A stretch of 64,000 nt of DNA from Actinocorallia longicatena (GTDB lineage Bacteria; Actinomycetota; Actinomycetes; Streptosporangiales; Streptosporangiaceae), in NCBI RefSeq assembly GCF_039534125.1, contig NZ_BAAAUV010000007.1:1-64000 (forward strand). The letters are read 5' to 3'. A program made the position numbers and the translations under genes. The stretch's first letter is position 1; each line of letters opens with the position of its first letter. Of this stretch, positions 28,354 through 40,097 are shown in pieces. Under the pieces are notes generated by a model. The model was not told where the DNA came from. It saw only the letters and a program-made list of their open reading frames with translations, and made no database searches.

Positions 28354-30558
28354 CTAGCCGACGTGGATCCACTTCGCGACGGACGGGACTCCCTTGGCGT
28401 CGGTGGCGAAGAGCATGTACCAGCCGGGCGGGGCGATGTTGCGGTTGTTGGTGAGCTTGAACTTCACGGTCCCGCCGCTGATCTTGAGCTTCTCGGGGGC
28501 GACGGCCCGCTGGTTGGGGTCGGAGGAGTGGGTGACGGCCACGGGCCGGATCAGCCAGGCCGTCTTGATCTTCCGGTTGGTCTTGAAGGTGTGGACCGAG
28601 CCGTAGGCCCACAGTTTGCCGTCCACTCCGGTGATCTTCGGCCGCGGGCCCTTGAACAGGTAGGGCGGGGAGAAGAAGGAGATGCGCGTCTCGTAGAAGC
28701 CGCTCAGCGGGTTGGAGCCCTGCGCCATGACCCGGCCGTCGGGGAGCAGCAGCGCGGTGTTGTGGTAGGTCCGGCCGACCGGGTCGCCGGCCATCTGGGT
28801 CCAGCCGAGGCCCGGACGCCGGGGGTCGTAGACGGCGGCCTCGTGGGTGTAGCCGGTGCGGTTGCCGGTGGAGCCGCCGGTCTCGAACAGGGTGCCGTCG
28901 GGGAGCAGCACCGCCGAGGCGTAGACCTTGGGGGTGCTGAGCGCGGGGCCCGCCTTGTACCGGGGGACGGCCGCGTTGAGGTCGACGATGTCGGTGTGGG
29001 TGTGCGCGGCCTGGCCCTGGTCGAAGTCCATGCCGCCCATGACCATGACCCGCTGGCGCTGGGCGGGGGCGAGCAGGACGCTCGTCGACTGGTCGCGGGC
29101 GAACGGCTGGCTGAGCCCGGCGACCGGCCACCAGGCGTTCGCGTCGGCCGGGTTGATCATGCCGGGGCCGAGGTAGGCGTCGTGGGTGTAGTTGTTGATG
29201 TCGCTCTTGCCGACCGGGTGGCCGAACACGCTGGAGCCGCTGTAGAACAGGCGGCCGTCCTGCATGAGGATCAGCGACGGGTAGGTCGCCCAGTTGATGC
29301 CGGTCTGGGCGACCTGGTCCTGCGGCAGCCAGGCGCCGCCCGTCTTGGAGTTCTTGGTGTACTTGAACCGCTCGGCCACCCGCGAGATGTGCTGCCAGCC
29401 GTTGGCGTCGTAGGTGTCGGCGTAGCCGCCGACGGAGTAGATGTCGCCGTTGCCGAGCTCGGTCGCCGAGGGGTACCAGTGGCCCTCGTTGGTGTTGTTG
29501 GTCTGGTGGTACTTGTTGTCGCGCGGGTCGAAGACGTAGGCGCGGTCCTCGCCCAGCCAGCCGTCGACCTGGCCCGGCTGGTCGGCCCTGGCGTCGGGGT
29601 ACTTCTTGGTGCCGCCGACGACGAGCACCCGCCCGTCCGCGAGCTGGACGTGCCCGGCGCAGAACATGTCGGTGGGCGTCGGGATGGACTTGTGCTTGCC
29701 GGTGACCGGGTCGTACAGCCAGCTCACCAGGTGTCCGGCCTGGAGGCGCTGGTCGTAGTTGTCCCGGCTGTTGCCGGAGCCGGCGATCAGCAGCACCTTG
29801 CCGTTGGCCAGCAGAACGGCGTGCATCGCCCGCACGCCCTTCTTGATCCCCTGACCGGCGTCGCCGCCGTCGTTCTCGCCGTTGGGCACCGGGTCGCCGA
29901 ACGAGCGGACCTTCCACTTGCCGCCGGTGCAGCCCCGGGGGTCGGTGCAGGGCCCGGACACGCCGGGCGCTCGCACCATCGCGTAGTCGTCGGTGATGAT
30001 CGTGCCCTTGCCGGCGATGCCGAGGCCGAAGCGGATCGCGGTCGTCCCGGCCGGGACGAAGCCGGTGCGGACCCTGACCTTCTTCCAGGCCTGCGACGCC
30101 CCGCCGACGCCCAGGTTCCCCCAGTGGACCCACTTGCCCGCGGCCGTCCTCCGGAAGAACATCACCCCGGTCTTGTCGGAGGTGCTCCGCATGAAGAAGG
30201 ACAGGTCGAAGCGCTGGCCGGCCTTGACCTTGATCGCGCAGGCCGGTGTCTGGATGAGGGCGCGCGCGCCGGACACCCGGACGCTCGCGGTGATCTTCAC
30301 CGCGCGCTTGCCGGAGTGCCCCTTGACGACCGAGGCCGTGCCCTTGTTACTGCCGTACTTCCAGGGGGTCCAGCACTTCGGATACTTCCCGGCCATCGTC
30401 TCCAACCTGGGGTTGGGTACGAGGTTCGTGGCCGCGTGGGCGGTGGTCGCTCCCGGAATGACCGTGGCGGCGGCCATCGCGGAACCGAACAGCACGGCGC
30501 GAACGCGAGGGGATCGCGACGTGAACGACCCGCGGGCCGGGAAAGAGCGCTTTGACAC
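28354..30558 (-). CDS. Secreted radical copper oxidase, GlxA/galactose oxidase-like
   Basis: 734 residues from a GTG. An N-terminal signal (about residues 15-42, ending AHA) is followed by a carbohydrate-binding-like jelly roll (about 45-200), a seven-bladed kelch domain and a C-terminal DUF1929 Ig-like domain. The cofactor residues of galactose oxidase and Streptomyces GlxA can be matched: the Cys in DMFCAGHVQLADG that crosslinks to a Tyr, the Tyr in VGGYADTYD, Tyr-His in GRTYHNTALLLPDGRVM, and the last His in VTHSSDPNQR. GlxA is an extracellular copper enzyme needed for a surface glycan at hyphal tips. Here it is a single gene with no CslA-like synthase beside it, so a glycan role is inference. 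Confidence 0.85.
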   Translation of the reverse strand: MSKRSFPARGSFTSRSPRVRAVLFGSAMAAATVIPGATTAHAATNLVPNPRLETMAGKYPKCWTPWKYGSNKGTASVVKGHSGKRAVKITASVRVSGARALIQTPACAIKVKAGQRFDLSFFMRSTSDKTGVMFFRRTAAGKWVHWGNLGVGGASQAWKKVRVRTGFVPAGTTAIRFGLGIAGKGTIITDDYAMVRAPGVSGPCTDPRGCTGGKWKVRSFGDPVPNGENDGGDAGQGIKKGVRAMHAVLLANGKVLLIAGSGNSRDNYDQRLQAGHLVSWLYDPVTGKHKSIPTPTDMFCAGHVQLADGRVLVVGGTKKYPDARADQPGQVDGWLGEDRAYVFDPRDNKYHQTNNTNEGHWYPSATELGNGDIYSVGGYADTYDANGWQHISRVAERFKYTKNSKTGGAWLPQDQVAQTGINWATYPSLILMQDGRLFYSGSSVFGHPVGKSDINNYTHDAYLGPGMINPADANAWWPVAGLSQPFARDQSTSVLLAPAQRQRVMVMGGMDFDQGQAAHTHTDIVDLNAAVPRYKAGPALSTPKVYASAVLLPDGTLFETGGSTGNRTGYTHEAAVYDPRRPGLGWTQMAGDPVGRTYHNTALLLPDGRVMAQGSNPLSGFYETRISFFSPPYLFKGPRPKITGVDGKLWAYGSVHTFKTNRKIKTAWLIRPVAVTHSSDPNQRAVAPEKLKISGGTVKFKLTNNRNIAPPGWYMLFATDAKGVPSVAKWIHVG

Positions 30559-30623
30559 GAGCCGGACGATAGCAGCCTGCTGATCACAGGTACTACCGGT
30601 TACGGGGGTCTCGGCGGCCTACG

Positions 30624-30848
30624 TCAGAGTTTGACGACCTTGGCGAAGGGAGCGGGGATGCGCCGCTGCTCCTCACCAAAGTTGATCACTACGGCGACGT
30701 CCTCGGTGACCTCGGTCACCCGGCCGACTCCGTACTTGTCGTGGCTGACGAGATCGCCGACCTCGAACTTCTCGAGCGGCGGCGGCGGGGGCGGCGGCTT
30801 GAAGGGGCTCGTCGGCAGATGGCGTGGGGTCGATCGTGAAGGTTTCAT
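30624..30848 (-). CDS. Small conserved CarD/KOW-like protein
   Basis: 74 residues. After a basic, Pro-rich N-terminus (eight prolines in a row-like cluster near residues 16-25) comes a compact beta-barrel-like domain: FEVGDLVSHDKYGVGRV, VAVVINFGEEQRRIPAPF, KVVKL. This resembles the RNA-polymerase-interacting barrel of CarD/TRCF proteins and other small KOW-like folds, and similar short proteins are common in actinobacteria. The ATG at 30848 has GGAGG only two bases before it; a better-spaced AGGAGAG lies further up but would need a CTG or ATA start, so the true start is unsure. It follows metH after a strong terminator. Confidence 0.6.
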   Translation of the reverse strand: MKPSRSTPRHLPTSPFKPPPPPPPLEKFEVGDLVSHDKYGVGRVTEVTEDVAVVINFGEEQRRIPAPFAKVVKL

Positions 30849-30961
30849 CTCCTCCAGTATTCGCTCTCCTGGGACCAGTCCGATACACCGACTCCCCTCT
30901 GATCTTTGGTTTTCACTCGCGAACCCTGCCCAGCCGGGCAAATTTCCCTCCGTCCGGGCAT

Positions 30962-31000
30962 CCGACAGCACCCCTGCCCCACGGGCAGGGGTGCTGTCGG
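30962..31000 (-). terminator. Strong terminator after metH
   Basis: An 18-base-pair perfect stem (CCGACAGCACCCCTGCCC with its complement) closes on a three-base loop, seven bases beyond the metH stop. It is the longest hairpin in the window. Confidence 0.85.
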
Positions 31001-31006
31001 GACCGA

Positions 31007-34609
<3,603 letters not shown>

Positions 34610-34613
34610 GGGA

Positions 34614-34700
34614 CGCCTCCCGCTCGGGGAGGCGCCCTTGTCGTCGTCAGGGGTGGCCGAGCGTGGCGGGGCTGTTCCCCGTTGCAGCGCCTCTCGACCT
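34614..34700 (-). promoter_or_regulatory. S-adenosylhomocysteine riboswitch in the metH leader
   Basis: On the minus strand the leader shows the conserved core GAGAGGCGCTGCAAC (34695-34681). P1 pairs GGTCGAG (34699-34693) with CTCGGCC. P2 is the GGGG-AACAG-CCCC hairpin. A pseudoknot pairs AGGCGC with GCGCCT (34635-34630). The same GCGCCTCCC segment can instead form an eight-base-pair hairpin (CGCCTCCC/GGGAGGCG, 34634-34614) that hides the metH ribosome site GGAGG. Binding of SAH should favour the pseudoknot and free the site, turning translation on. SAH riboswitches are known before ahcY, metH and metF. Confidence 0.82.
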
Positions 34701-34726
34701 GTGTCCGAGGATACCGAAACCTCGCC

Positions 34727-36154
34727 TCAACCGGAGTAGAGGGCGGAGAGGAATCGGATGAGGAGCGCCTCGCGCGTCTCGGTGGGCAGGGCGTCGATGA
34801 TGGCGTTGACCACGGCCATCTCCGGCTGGCCGTCGGAGGGTCCCGCGCCGACCGAGGCCAGGAGATCGGCGAAGCCCTTGTCGTCGACCGTGTCGAGGTC
34901 GAGGTCGGTGAGGAGCTCGACGATGCCCTCGGGGACCGGTGCCGGGCCGGACTCGACCGCCTCCGCCGCGGCCGTGGCGAGCACGTCGAGCAGGGCGTCG
35001 ACCCCGGCGAGGCTGACGCCCGTCAGGGTGAGGTGGACGTTGGCGGGGATGCCGGGGTAGGAGAGCTGCGGCTGGATGAACCAGCCGTGGGCGCGCGCCT
35101 TGTCCGACAGGACGAACACGTCGAGACGCGGGTCGTCGGAGGCGATCGCGACCAGCGAGGCGGCCGGGTCGCCCATCACGCGCAGCCCCGGGATCTCCTT
35201 GACGCCCTCCGCGAGCCGGCGGGCGGCCGCGACGGCACCGGCGGCGAGGTCGCGGTAGCCCTGCGCGCCGATGGCCTGCATCGTGGCCCAGGCGCCGCCG
35301 AGCGGACCCGCCCCCTTGCTGCTCTGCACGGTCGAGTTGATGATCGTGTAGCCGGGCCAGTCGGCCGAGGCGAAGTAGGCGGCGCGGCGCAGCTTCTCGT
35401 CGGAGAACAGGACGACCGAGGCGCCCTTCGGGGCGTAGCCGTACTTGTGCAGGTCGCACGAGATCGAGGTGACGCCGGGCACCGACAGGTCGAACGGCGG
35501 GACCTCGGTTCCGGTGCCGCGCAGCCACGGCAGCAGCCAGCCGCCGACGCAGGCGTCCACGTGGCAGCGGACCCCGCGCTCGGCGCAGAGGGCGGCGATC
35601 TCCTCGACGGGGTCGATGACGCCCTGCGGGTAGGACGGGGCGGACACCACGACCAGCACGGTCCGGTCGGTGATCGCGGCGGCCGTCGCGGCGGGGTCGG
35701 CCCGGTAGGTCACGGTGTCGACGGGCACGGTGACCAGATCGACGCCCAGGTAGTGGGCGGCCTTGTGGAAGGCGGGATGCGCGGTCACCGGGACGACGAT
35801 CTGCGGGTTCGGCGCGTCGGCGGAGTCCCGGGCGGCCTTCACCGCGAGGATGATCGACTCGGTGCCGCCGCTGGTGAAGATGCCCGGGGTGTGGGCCCCG
35901 CCGCCGAGCATCGCGGCGACCGCGCCGACGACGTCCTTCTCCAGGGCGACGATGCTCGGGAAGGCCGTGGGGTCGAGGCAGTTGACCTCGAGCATCTCCA
36001 TGTAGGCCTTCGCGGCGACCTCGTGCACCTCGGGACGGCCGGTGTCGTACACGTACGCGGTGACCTTGCCGCCGCGCACCGGCAGGTCGGCGGCCTTCAG
36101 CCGGGTCAGCTCGGCCAGCAGGTCGGCGGCGGACCGCCCGTTCTCAGGCAGCAT
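34727..36154 (-). CDS. PLP-dependent lyase/decarboxylase, sphingosine-1-phosphate-lyase-like
   Basis: 475 residues. It has the group II decarboxylase fold with the features of S1P lyases: YVYDTGRPEVHEVA, FPSIVALEKDVVG, IFTSGGTESIILAVKAAR, VHVDACVGGWLLPW (the Asp that pairs with the pyridine N) and the Schiff-base Lys in SCDLHKYGYAPKG (about residue 240). A short C-terminal extension (residues about 385-475) is Asp/Glu-rich. Bacterial members act on phosphorylated long-chain bases or on amino acids; which one is not clear here. Its start overlaps the MFS gene by 11 bases, placing it last in a TetR-MFS-lyase operon. Confidence 0.8.
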   Translation of the reverse strand: MLPENGRSAADLLAELTRLKAADLPVRGGKVTAYVYDTGRPEVHEVAAKAYMEMLEVNCLDPTAFPSIVALEKDVVGAVAAMLGGGAHTPGIFTSGGTESIILAVKAARDSADAPNPQIVVPVTAHPAFHKAAHYLGVDLVTVPVDTVTYRADPAATAAAITDRTVLVVVSAPSYPQGVIDPVEEIAALCAERGVRCHVDACVGGWLLPWLRGTGTEVPPFDLSVPGVTSISCDLHKYGYAPKGASVVLFSDEKLRRAAYFASADWPGYTIINSTVQSSKGAGPLGGAWATMQAIGAQGYRDLAAGAVAAARRLAEGVKEIPGLRVMGDPAASLVAIASDDPRLDVFVLSDKARAHGWFIQPQLSYPGIPANVHLTLTGVSLAGVDALLDVLATAAAEAVESGPAPVPEGIVELLTDLDLDTVDDKGFADLLASVGAGPSDGQPEMAVVNAIIDALPTETREALLIRFLSALYSG

Positions 36155-37469
36155 GGGTCCTTCTCTCGTAGGCGAGCAGCAGCGGCAGGCTGGCGAGCAG
36201 CAGCACCGCGGGCAGCAGGGTGTATCCGGCGGTGAGGCCGGTCAGCGCGGACTCCGGCTGGGTGACCGGGGCGTCGAAGTCGGCGGACCGGAATCCGGTG
36301 ACCGCCAGCAGCAGCGCGAACAGCCCGGGGCCGAGGGCCAGCGCCCCGGTCTCGGCGGCCGTCCACACCCCGGTGAACGCCCCGGACTGGGCGTGTCCCG
36401 TCCGGCCCGCGTCGGCGTGGACGGTCTCGGGCAGCAGGGACAGCGGGATCAGCTGGACGGCGGCGTAGCAGACGCCGACCAGCGCGGTCAGGGCGAGGAC
36501 CAGCCAGGTCGTCCCGCTCTGGAGCGCGGGGAACAGCGCGAGCGCGGCGAGGGCGAACAGCAGCACCGCGACCGCGTAGCAGCGCACCATCCCGTAGCGG
36601 CGGCGGAGCTCGGCCCAGGCCGGGACGGCGAGGGCGCTCGGCGCGACCATGCACACGAACATCACCGAGGTGAGGCCGTAGTCGTCGAGCCGGTAGGTCG
36701 CGGCGTACGGCGCCCCGGCGAGCATCGCCGCGACGGCCAGGGACTGCACGACGAACGCGCCGAGCAGGGCGAAGAACGGCCGGTTGCCGCGGGCCAGCCG
36801 GAGCGCGGCGGCGAAGCCGAGCTGCTTCGGCCCCGGCCTGGACTCGACCCAGCGGGTCGACAGCGCGGCCGTCAGCAGGGCGGCGCCGAGCACCAGCCCG
36901 ATCACCACGCCCATCACGGCGTAGCCGGCGCGGCCCTCGCCCGCGGCGTCGACGATCGCGGGAGCCGCACCGCCCGCCAGCAGGATGCCGAGGGTCAGGG
37001 CGACGATCCGCCACGCCATCGCCCGGGACCGCTGGGCGGGCACCGCGGACAGCTCGGCGGGGAGCGCCACGTACGGCACCTGGAACAGGGAGAAGGCGCT
37101 GGCGGCCAGCAGGAAGGCGACCATCACCCAGACCGCGGCGGGCGCGGCGAACATGGCCGCGAAGAGGATCGGCAGGCTGAGGGCCCCGGCCAGCATCAGC
37201 CGGGTGCGCCGCCCGGTCCTGACGGCCTCGCGGTCGCTGGCCGCCCCGACGAACGGGTTCAGCAGGACGTCCCAGGCCTTGGGGAGCACGAGCACGACCC
37301 CGGCGAAGGCGGCCGAGACGCCGAGCACGTCGGTGAGGTAGTAGAGGAGCAGGAGCCCGGGCACCGCGGAGAACACCCCGGTGCCGACCGAGCCGACGGC
37401 GTAGCCGAGCAGCCGCTTGCGGGGGAGGGCCGTGTCCCCGGCCCGCGGGGCGCCGGTCGCGGCGGTCAC
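36144..37469 (-). CDS. MFS transporter, GPH (sugar:cation symporter)-like
   Basis: 441 residues with twelve predicted membrane helices. It opens with KRLLGYAVGSVGTGVFSAVPGLLLLYYLTDVLG and the loop DPFVGAASDRE-like NPFVGAASDREAVRTGRRTR, a pattern of the glycoside-pentoside-hexuronide family. The GTG start at 37469 overlaps the TetR stop (GTGA) so translation is probably coupled. Located between the TetR gene and the lyase gene, it likely moves the lyase's substrate or product. The substrate is unknown. Confidence 0.8.
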   Translation of the reverse strand: MTAATGAPRAGDTALPRKRLLGYAVGSVGTGVFSAVPGLLLLYYLTDVLGVSAAFAGVVLVLPKAWDVLLNPFVGAASDREAVRTGRRTRLMLAGALSLPILFAAMFAAPAAVWVMVAFLLAASAFSLFQVPYVALPAELSAVPAQRSRAMAWRIVALTLGILLAGGAAPAIVDAAGEGRAGYAVMGVVIGLVLGAALLTAALSTRWVESRPGPKQLGFAAALRLARGNRPFFALLGAFVVQSLAVAAMLAGAPYAATYRLDDYGLTSVMFVCMVAPSALAVPAWAELRRRYGMVRCYAVAVLLFALAALALFPALQSGTTWLVLALTALVGVCYAAVQLIPLSLLPETVHADAGRTGHAQSGAFTGVWTAAETGALALGPGLFALLLAVTGFRSADFDAPVTQPESALTGLTAGYTLLPAVLLLASLPLLLAYERRTHAA

Positions 37470-38044
37470 GCGAGGCCCAGGAGACGGTCGGCGAGCACGT
37501 GCAGGTGGGCGCGGAAGCGGGCGAGGGCGTCGGGATCGTCGGTGCGGCAGCGGCGGCCCTCGGGATCGAGCACTCCGCCGCGGCCGAAGCCGTGGATGCT
37601 CCATATGACGGTCCACACCGCGAACTCCAGGTCGGTGCCGGGCCCCGCGACGTCCTCGACCAGCGCGACGACCTGCTGGATCAGGGGCCGGACGTACTCG
37701 GCCTCGAGCGAGGTGACGTCGTCGGCCTCCGACAGCCAGCGCCGCATCCACAGGGCGGGCACCTCGGGACGCTCCACGCAGAAGTCGAGATACCGGTCGA
37801 GCAGCAGGTGGATCCCCGCCCGGTCGGGTGTGAACACCTCCATCGCCCCTTCGAGGGCGGCCCGTTCGGCCAGGTGGGCGCGCTCCATCACCGCGAGGTA
37901 CAGCTCGCGCTTGCCGCCCACGTGATAGCTGACGGTCGCGATGTTGAGCCCCGCGGCCTCGGCGATCAGCCGGGTCGAGGCGCCCTCGTAGCCGCGTTCG
38001 GCGAACAGCCGCGTGGCCGCCTCGACGATCCGATCCGTACTCAT
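37466..38044 (-). CDS. TetR-family transcriptional regulator
   Basis: 192 residues. The N-terminal DNA-binding domain is standard: RIVEAATRLFAERGYEGAS, TRLIAEAAGLNIATVSYHVGGKRELY (the HTH recognition helix about 35-45). The C-terminal half is the ligand-binding/dimer domain, related to the CecR-like C-terminal group. It is first in an operon with the MFS and lyase genes and so should repress itself and them; a 12-base palindrome overlaps its promoter. Translation appears to start without a leader. Confidence 0.9.
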   Translation of the reverse strand: MSTDRIVEAATRLFAERGYEGASTRLIAEAAGLNIATVSYHVGGKRELYLAVMERAHLAERAALEGAMEVFTPDRAGIHLLLDRYLDFCVERPEVPALWMRRWLSEADDVTSLEAEYVRPLIQQVVALVEDVAGPGTDLEFAVWTVIWSIHGFGRGGVLDPEGRRCRTDDPDALARFRAHLHVLADRLLGLA

Positions 38045-38050
38045 AGCCGC

Positions 38051-38088
38051 AAACTAGGACACTTCCCCTCCTTCCGTCAATCGATTGA
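38051..38088 (-). promoter_or_regulatory. TetR operator and promoter with leaderless start
   Basis: A perfect palindrome, TCAATCGATTGA, lies at 38077-38088. On the minus strand it runs into a good -35 box (TTGACG, 38080-38075), which after an 18-base gap is followed by TAGTTT (38056-38051). Only six bases separate this from the ATG at 38044, so the mRNA would begin at or next to the start codon. Repressor on the palindrome would block the -35 box. Confidence 0.6.
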
Positions 38089-38181
38089 TGGGGAAGGTTC
38101 CCCGGCGGTCCCCTTCTGGTTTCCGGGGTCCGCGGGTACCATCGCCGACATGATCGTCGAGAGGAGCGAAGTTCTCACCGC

Positions 38182-39324
38182 GTGGTGAGGACTTCCGACA
38201 CAGAGCGCCGGCTTCGGGCCGCCGCGATCCGCGATGAGTGGCTGGGCCGGGCGTACGCCTGCGAACCCGCCGACAGGGCCGCCGCCGAGGCGGCCGTCTC
38301 CGAGCTGTACCGCCTGATCGGCGAGGGTCCTCCAGAGTTCGTCTGGGTCCCGTCTCCGGCCGCGGCCCGGCCCCTTCTCCCAGCGCCCGTGCGGCTGCGC
38401 GGCACCGAGATGCCCGCCAGGCCGGCGGACTGGCCGGTCGCGACCCGCCTGGCCGGCCTGGCCTGCGACCTGCGCGGGCGGCTGGACCTCAGGACCGGGC
38501 GGAAGTGGTCCCCCTTCGGCTGGGAGCCGTTCTCCGGGCGGCCCACGGGGGAGATCATGGTCGAGGGCGTCCGGGATCCGCTCCGTCAGAGCGTCATCGA
38601 GGGGCTGCTGACCCCGCTGCGCACCGCGCTGATGCCCGACGGTCCGCCCCCGCTCGACCTCGCCTGGCGCGGGCAGCACGACGCCGCCTGGGTCGGCTAC
38701 TACGACGCGTGGCGGCGGGCCGGGAGCATCGGCTACCGCCCGTCCGACGCCGCACAGCTCGACCTCTGGGCGGTGCTCGCCCGCTCCTGCGGCTGGTGGT
38801 GGCCGGGCGAGCACCGGTGCGTCATCGCCGAGCGGACCTCCTCGGTCCGCACCGAGGACCTGGGCGGCGGCCGGCACCGGCTGCACGACGCGACCGGACC
38901 CGCCGTGGTCTACCCCGACGGCTGGAGCGTGTACTCCTGGCACGGGACCCGCGTCCCCGCCTGGGTCGTCGAGGAGCCGACCGCGGAACTGATCTCCGCC
39001 GAGCCCAACATCGAGGTGCGCAGGTGCGCCATCGAACGGCTCGGCTGGGACACCTACATCGACCAGGCGGGCCTCCGGCTGGTCGGCGCCGCGCCCGACC
39101 CCGGCAACGACGGCTCCGAGCTGCGGCTCTACGACCTGCCGCGGACGGTGCTGAACCGTCCCGCGCGGGTGCTGCTCGTCGTCAACGGCTCGCTGGAGCG
39201 CGACGGCACCCGGCGCCGCTACGGCCTCGGGGTCCCCGCCCATCTGGACGATCCGCTGGCCGCCGCGGCCTGGACCTACGGCCTGCCCGTGTCCCGGTAC
39301 GCCGAGCTCGCCCGCCGCACATGA
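38182..39324 (+). CDS. DUF6745-like protein
   Basis: 380 residues from a GTG at 38182. No enzyme motif is obvious. The middle is rich in tryptophan, for example CGWWWPGEHRCVIAERT and YPDGWSVYSWHGTRVPAWV, with RLHDATGPAVVYPDGW between; these are landmarks of an actinobacterial family labelled DUF6745. The last 60 residues (VNGSLERDGTRRRYGL) are less conserved-looking. The gene is followed after 29 bases by a 153-residue protein of unknown function, and the two are probably an operon. No signal peptide or membrane helix is seen, so it should be cytoplasmic. Confidence 0.6.
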   Translation: MVRTSDTERRLRAAAIRDEWLGRAYACEPADRAAAEAAVSELYRLIGEGPPEFVWVPSPAAARPLLPAPVRLRGTEMPARPADWPVATRLAGLACDLRGRLDLRTGRKWSPFGWEPFSGRPTGEIMVEGVRDPLRQSVIEGLLTPLRTALMPDGPPPLDLAWRGQHDAAWVGYYDAWRRAGSIGYRPSDAAQLDLWAVLARSCGWWWPGEHRCVIAERTSSVRTEDLGGGRHRLHDATGPAVVYPDGWSVYSWHGTRVPAWVVEEPTAELISAEPNIEVRRCAIERLGWDTYIDQAGLRLVGAAPDPGNDGSELRLYDLPRTVLNRPARVLLVVNGSLERDGTRRRYGLGVPAHLDDPLAAAAWTYGLPVSRYAELARRT

Positions 39325-39353
39325 ACCGGCCCTCACGAAGGACAGGAGAGAAC

Positions 39354-39815
39354 ATGACGATCACCCTCGCGGAGCTGTCCCGGCGGACCGGGCTGAGCGT
39401 CCTCGACCATCTGGAGGACCAGCTCGAGATCCCCGTCATGGACGGGCTCCAGGCCCAGGGCGATCTGCTGATCGTCCCGCACGCGGCCGTCGCGGTGGCC
39501 GTCACGCTGCCCGTGCACCCGTGGCGGGAGGTCCCGCCGGCCGGGGTCGTGCTGCTGCGCGGCGCGGCGGGCGGCAATCCGCACACCCTGGTCGCCGACC
39601 GGGGCACCTGCACCTGGACGACCGACGTCCGCGACTCCTTCGGCCTGGCGCTCGGCGCCCTGCGCGCCACGGGCCCCGTCTACCTGCTGCATCCCGAGCA
39701 CGGCGCGACGGGGCTGACGCCCGGCACCTACGTGGTCAGGCGGCAACGCGAGATCGGCCACCGCCCGCCGTCCCGCGGATTCACGGGCGGGGGCCATCGG
39801 CTCGTCGCCGACTGA
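39354..39815 (+). CDS. Conserved hypothetical protein, partner of the DUF6745-like gene
   Basis: 153 residues with AGGAGAG six bases before the ATG. The sequence begins ITLAELSRRTGLSVLDHLE, which looks like a short helix pair but not a full HTH, and continues with beta-rich segments (VHPWREVPPAGVVLLRGAAGG, DRGTCTWTTDVRDSF). The end PGTYVVRRQREIGHR is basic. I do not recognise a family. The tight spacing after the DUF6745-like gene suggests a joint role. Cytoplasmic by composition. Confidence 0.6.
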   Translation: MTITLAELSRRTGLSVLDHLEDQLEIPVMDGLQAQGDLLIVPHAAVAVAVTLPVHPWREVPPAGVVLLRGAAGGNPHTLVADRGTCTWTTDVRDSFGLALGALRATGPVYLLHPEHGATGLTPGTYVVRRQREIGHRPPSRGFTGGGHRLVAD

Positions 39816-39820
39816 AGCCG

Positions 39821-40033
39821 TCAGTCGGCGATGAACTCCTGGTAGGAGATCTCGCCGTCGTTGTTCTTGTCGGCCGTGGCGATGTAGGCGTCGATCTCCT
39901 CGACGGAGCGGGGATCGCCGGCGTTCGCGAAGGCGGCGATCAACTCGTCGCGGCTGAGGAACCCGGACCCGTCGGTGTCGAGGGCCCGGAACTCGGCGTG
40001 GTGGTCGGTGTTCGGGTTCTCATGCTTGCCCAT
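39821..40033 (-). CDS. Small EF-hand calcium-binding protein (calmodulin-like)
   Basis: 70 residues with two complete EF-hand loops: DTDGSGFLSRDE (about residues 19-30) and DKNNDGEISYQE (about 55-66). Both have Asp at positions 1, 3 and 5 (or Asn), Gly at 6, a hydrophobic residue at 8 and Glu at 12, so both should bind calcium. There is no signal peptide. Small EF-hand proteins (calerythrin/CabB-like) are found in streptomycetes, where they buffer or sense calcium. Convergent with the preceding gene by five bases. Confidence 0.85.
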   Translation of the reverse strand: MGKHENPNTDHHAEFRALDTDGSGFLSRDELIAAFANAGDPRSVEEIDAYIATADKNNDGEISYQEFIAD

Positions 40034-40097
40034 GGCAGGTGATCGTACCCATCTCGGTAGGGTCGGTCCCGCTGTCGTGTCTGCTCGGGGGGCTGGA

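Noticed and set aside
38189..39600. Alternative frames overlapping the DUF6745-like gene
   Set aside because: They lack biased third positions and consist mainly of Arg/Gly/Pro, the mark of an out-of-frame reading.
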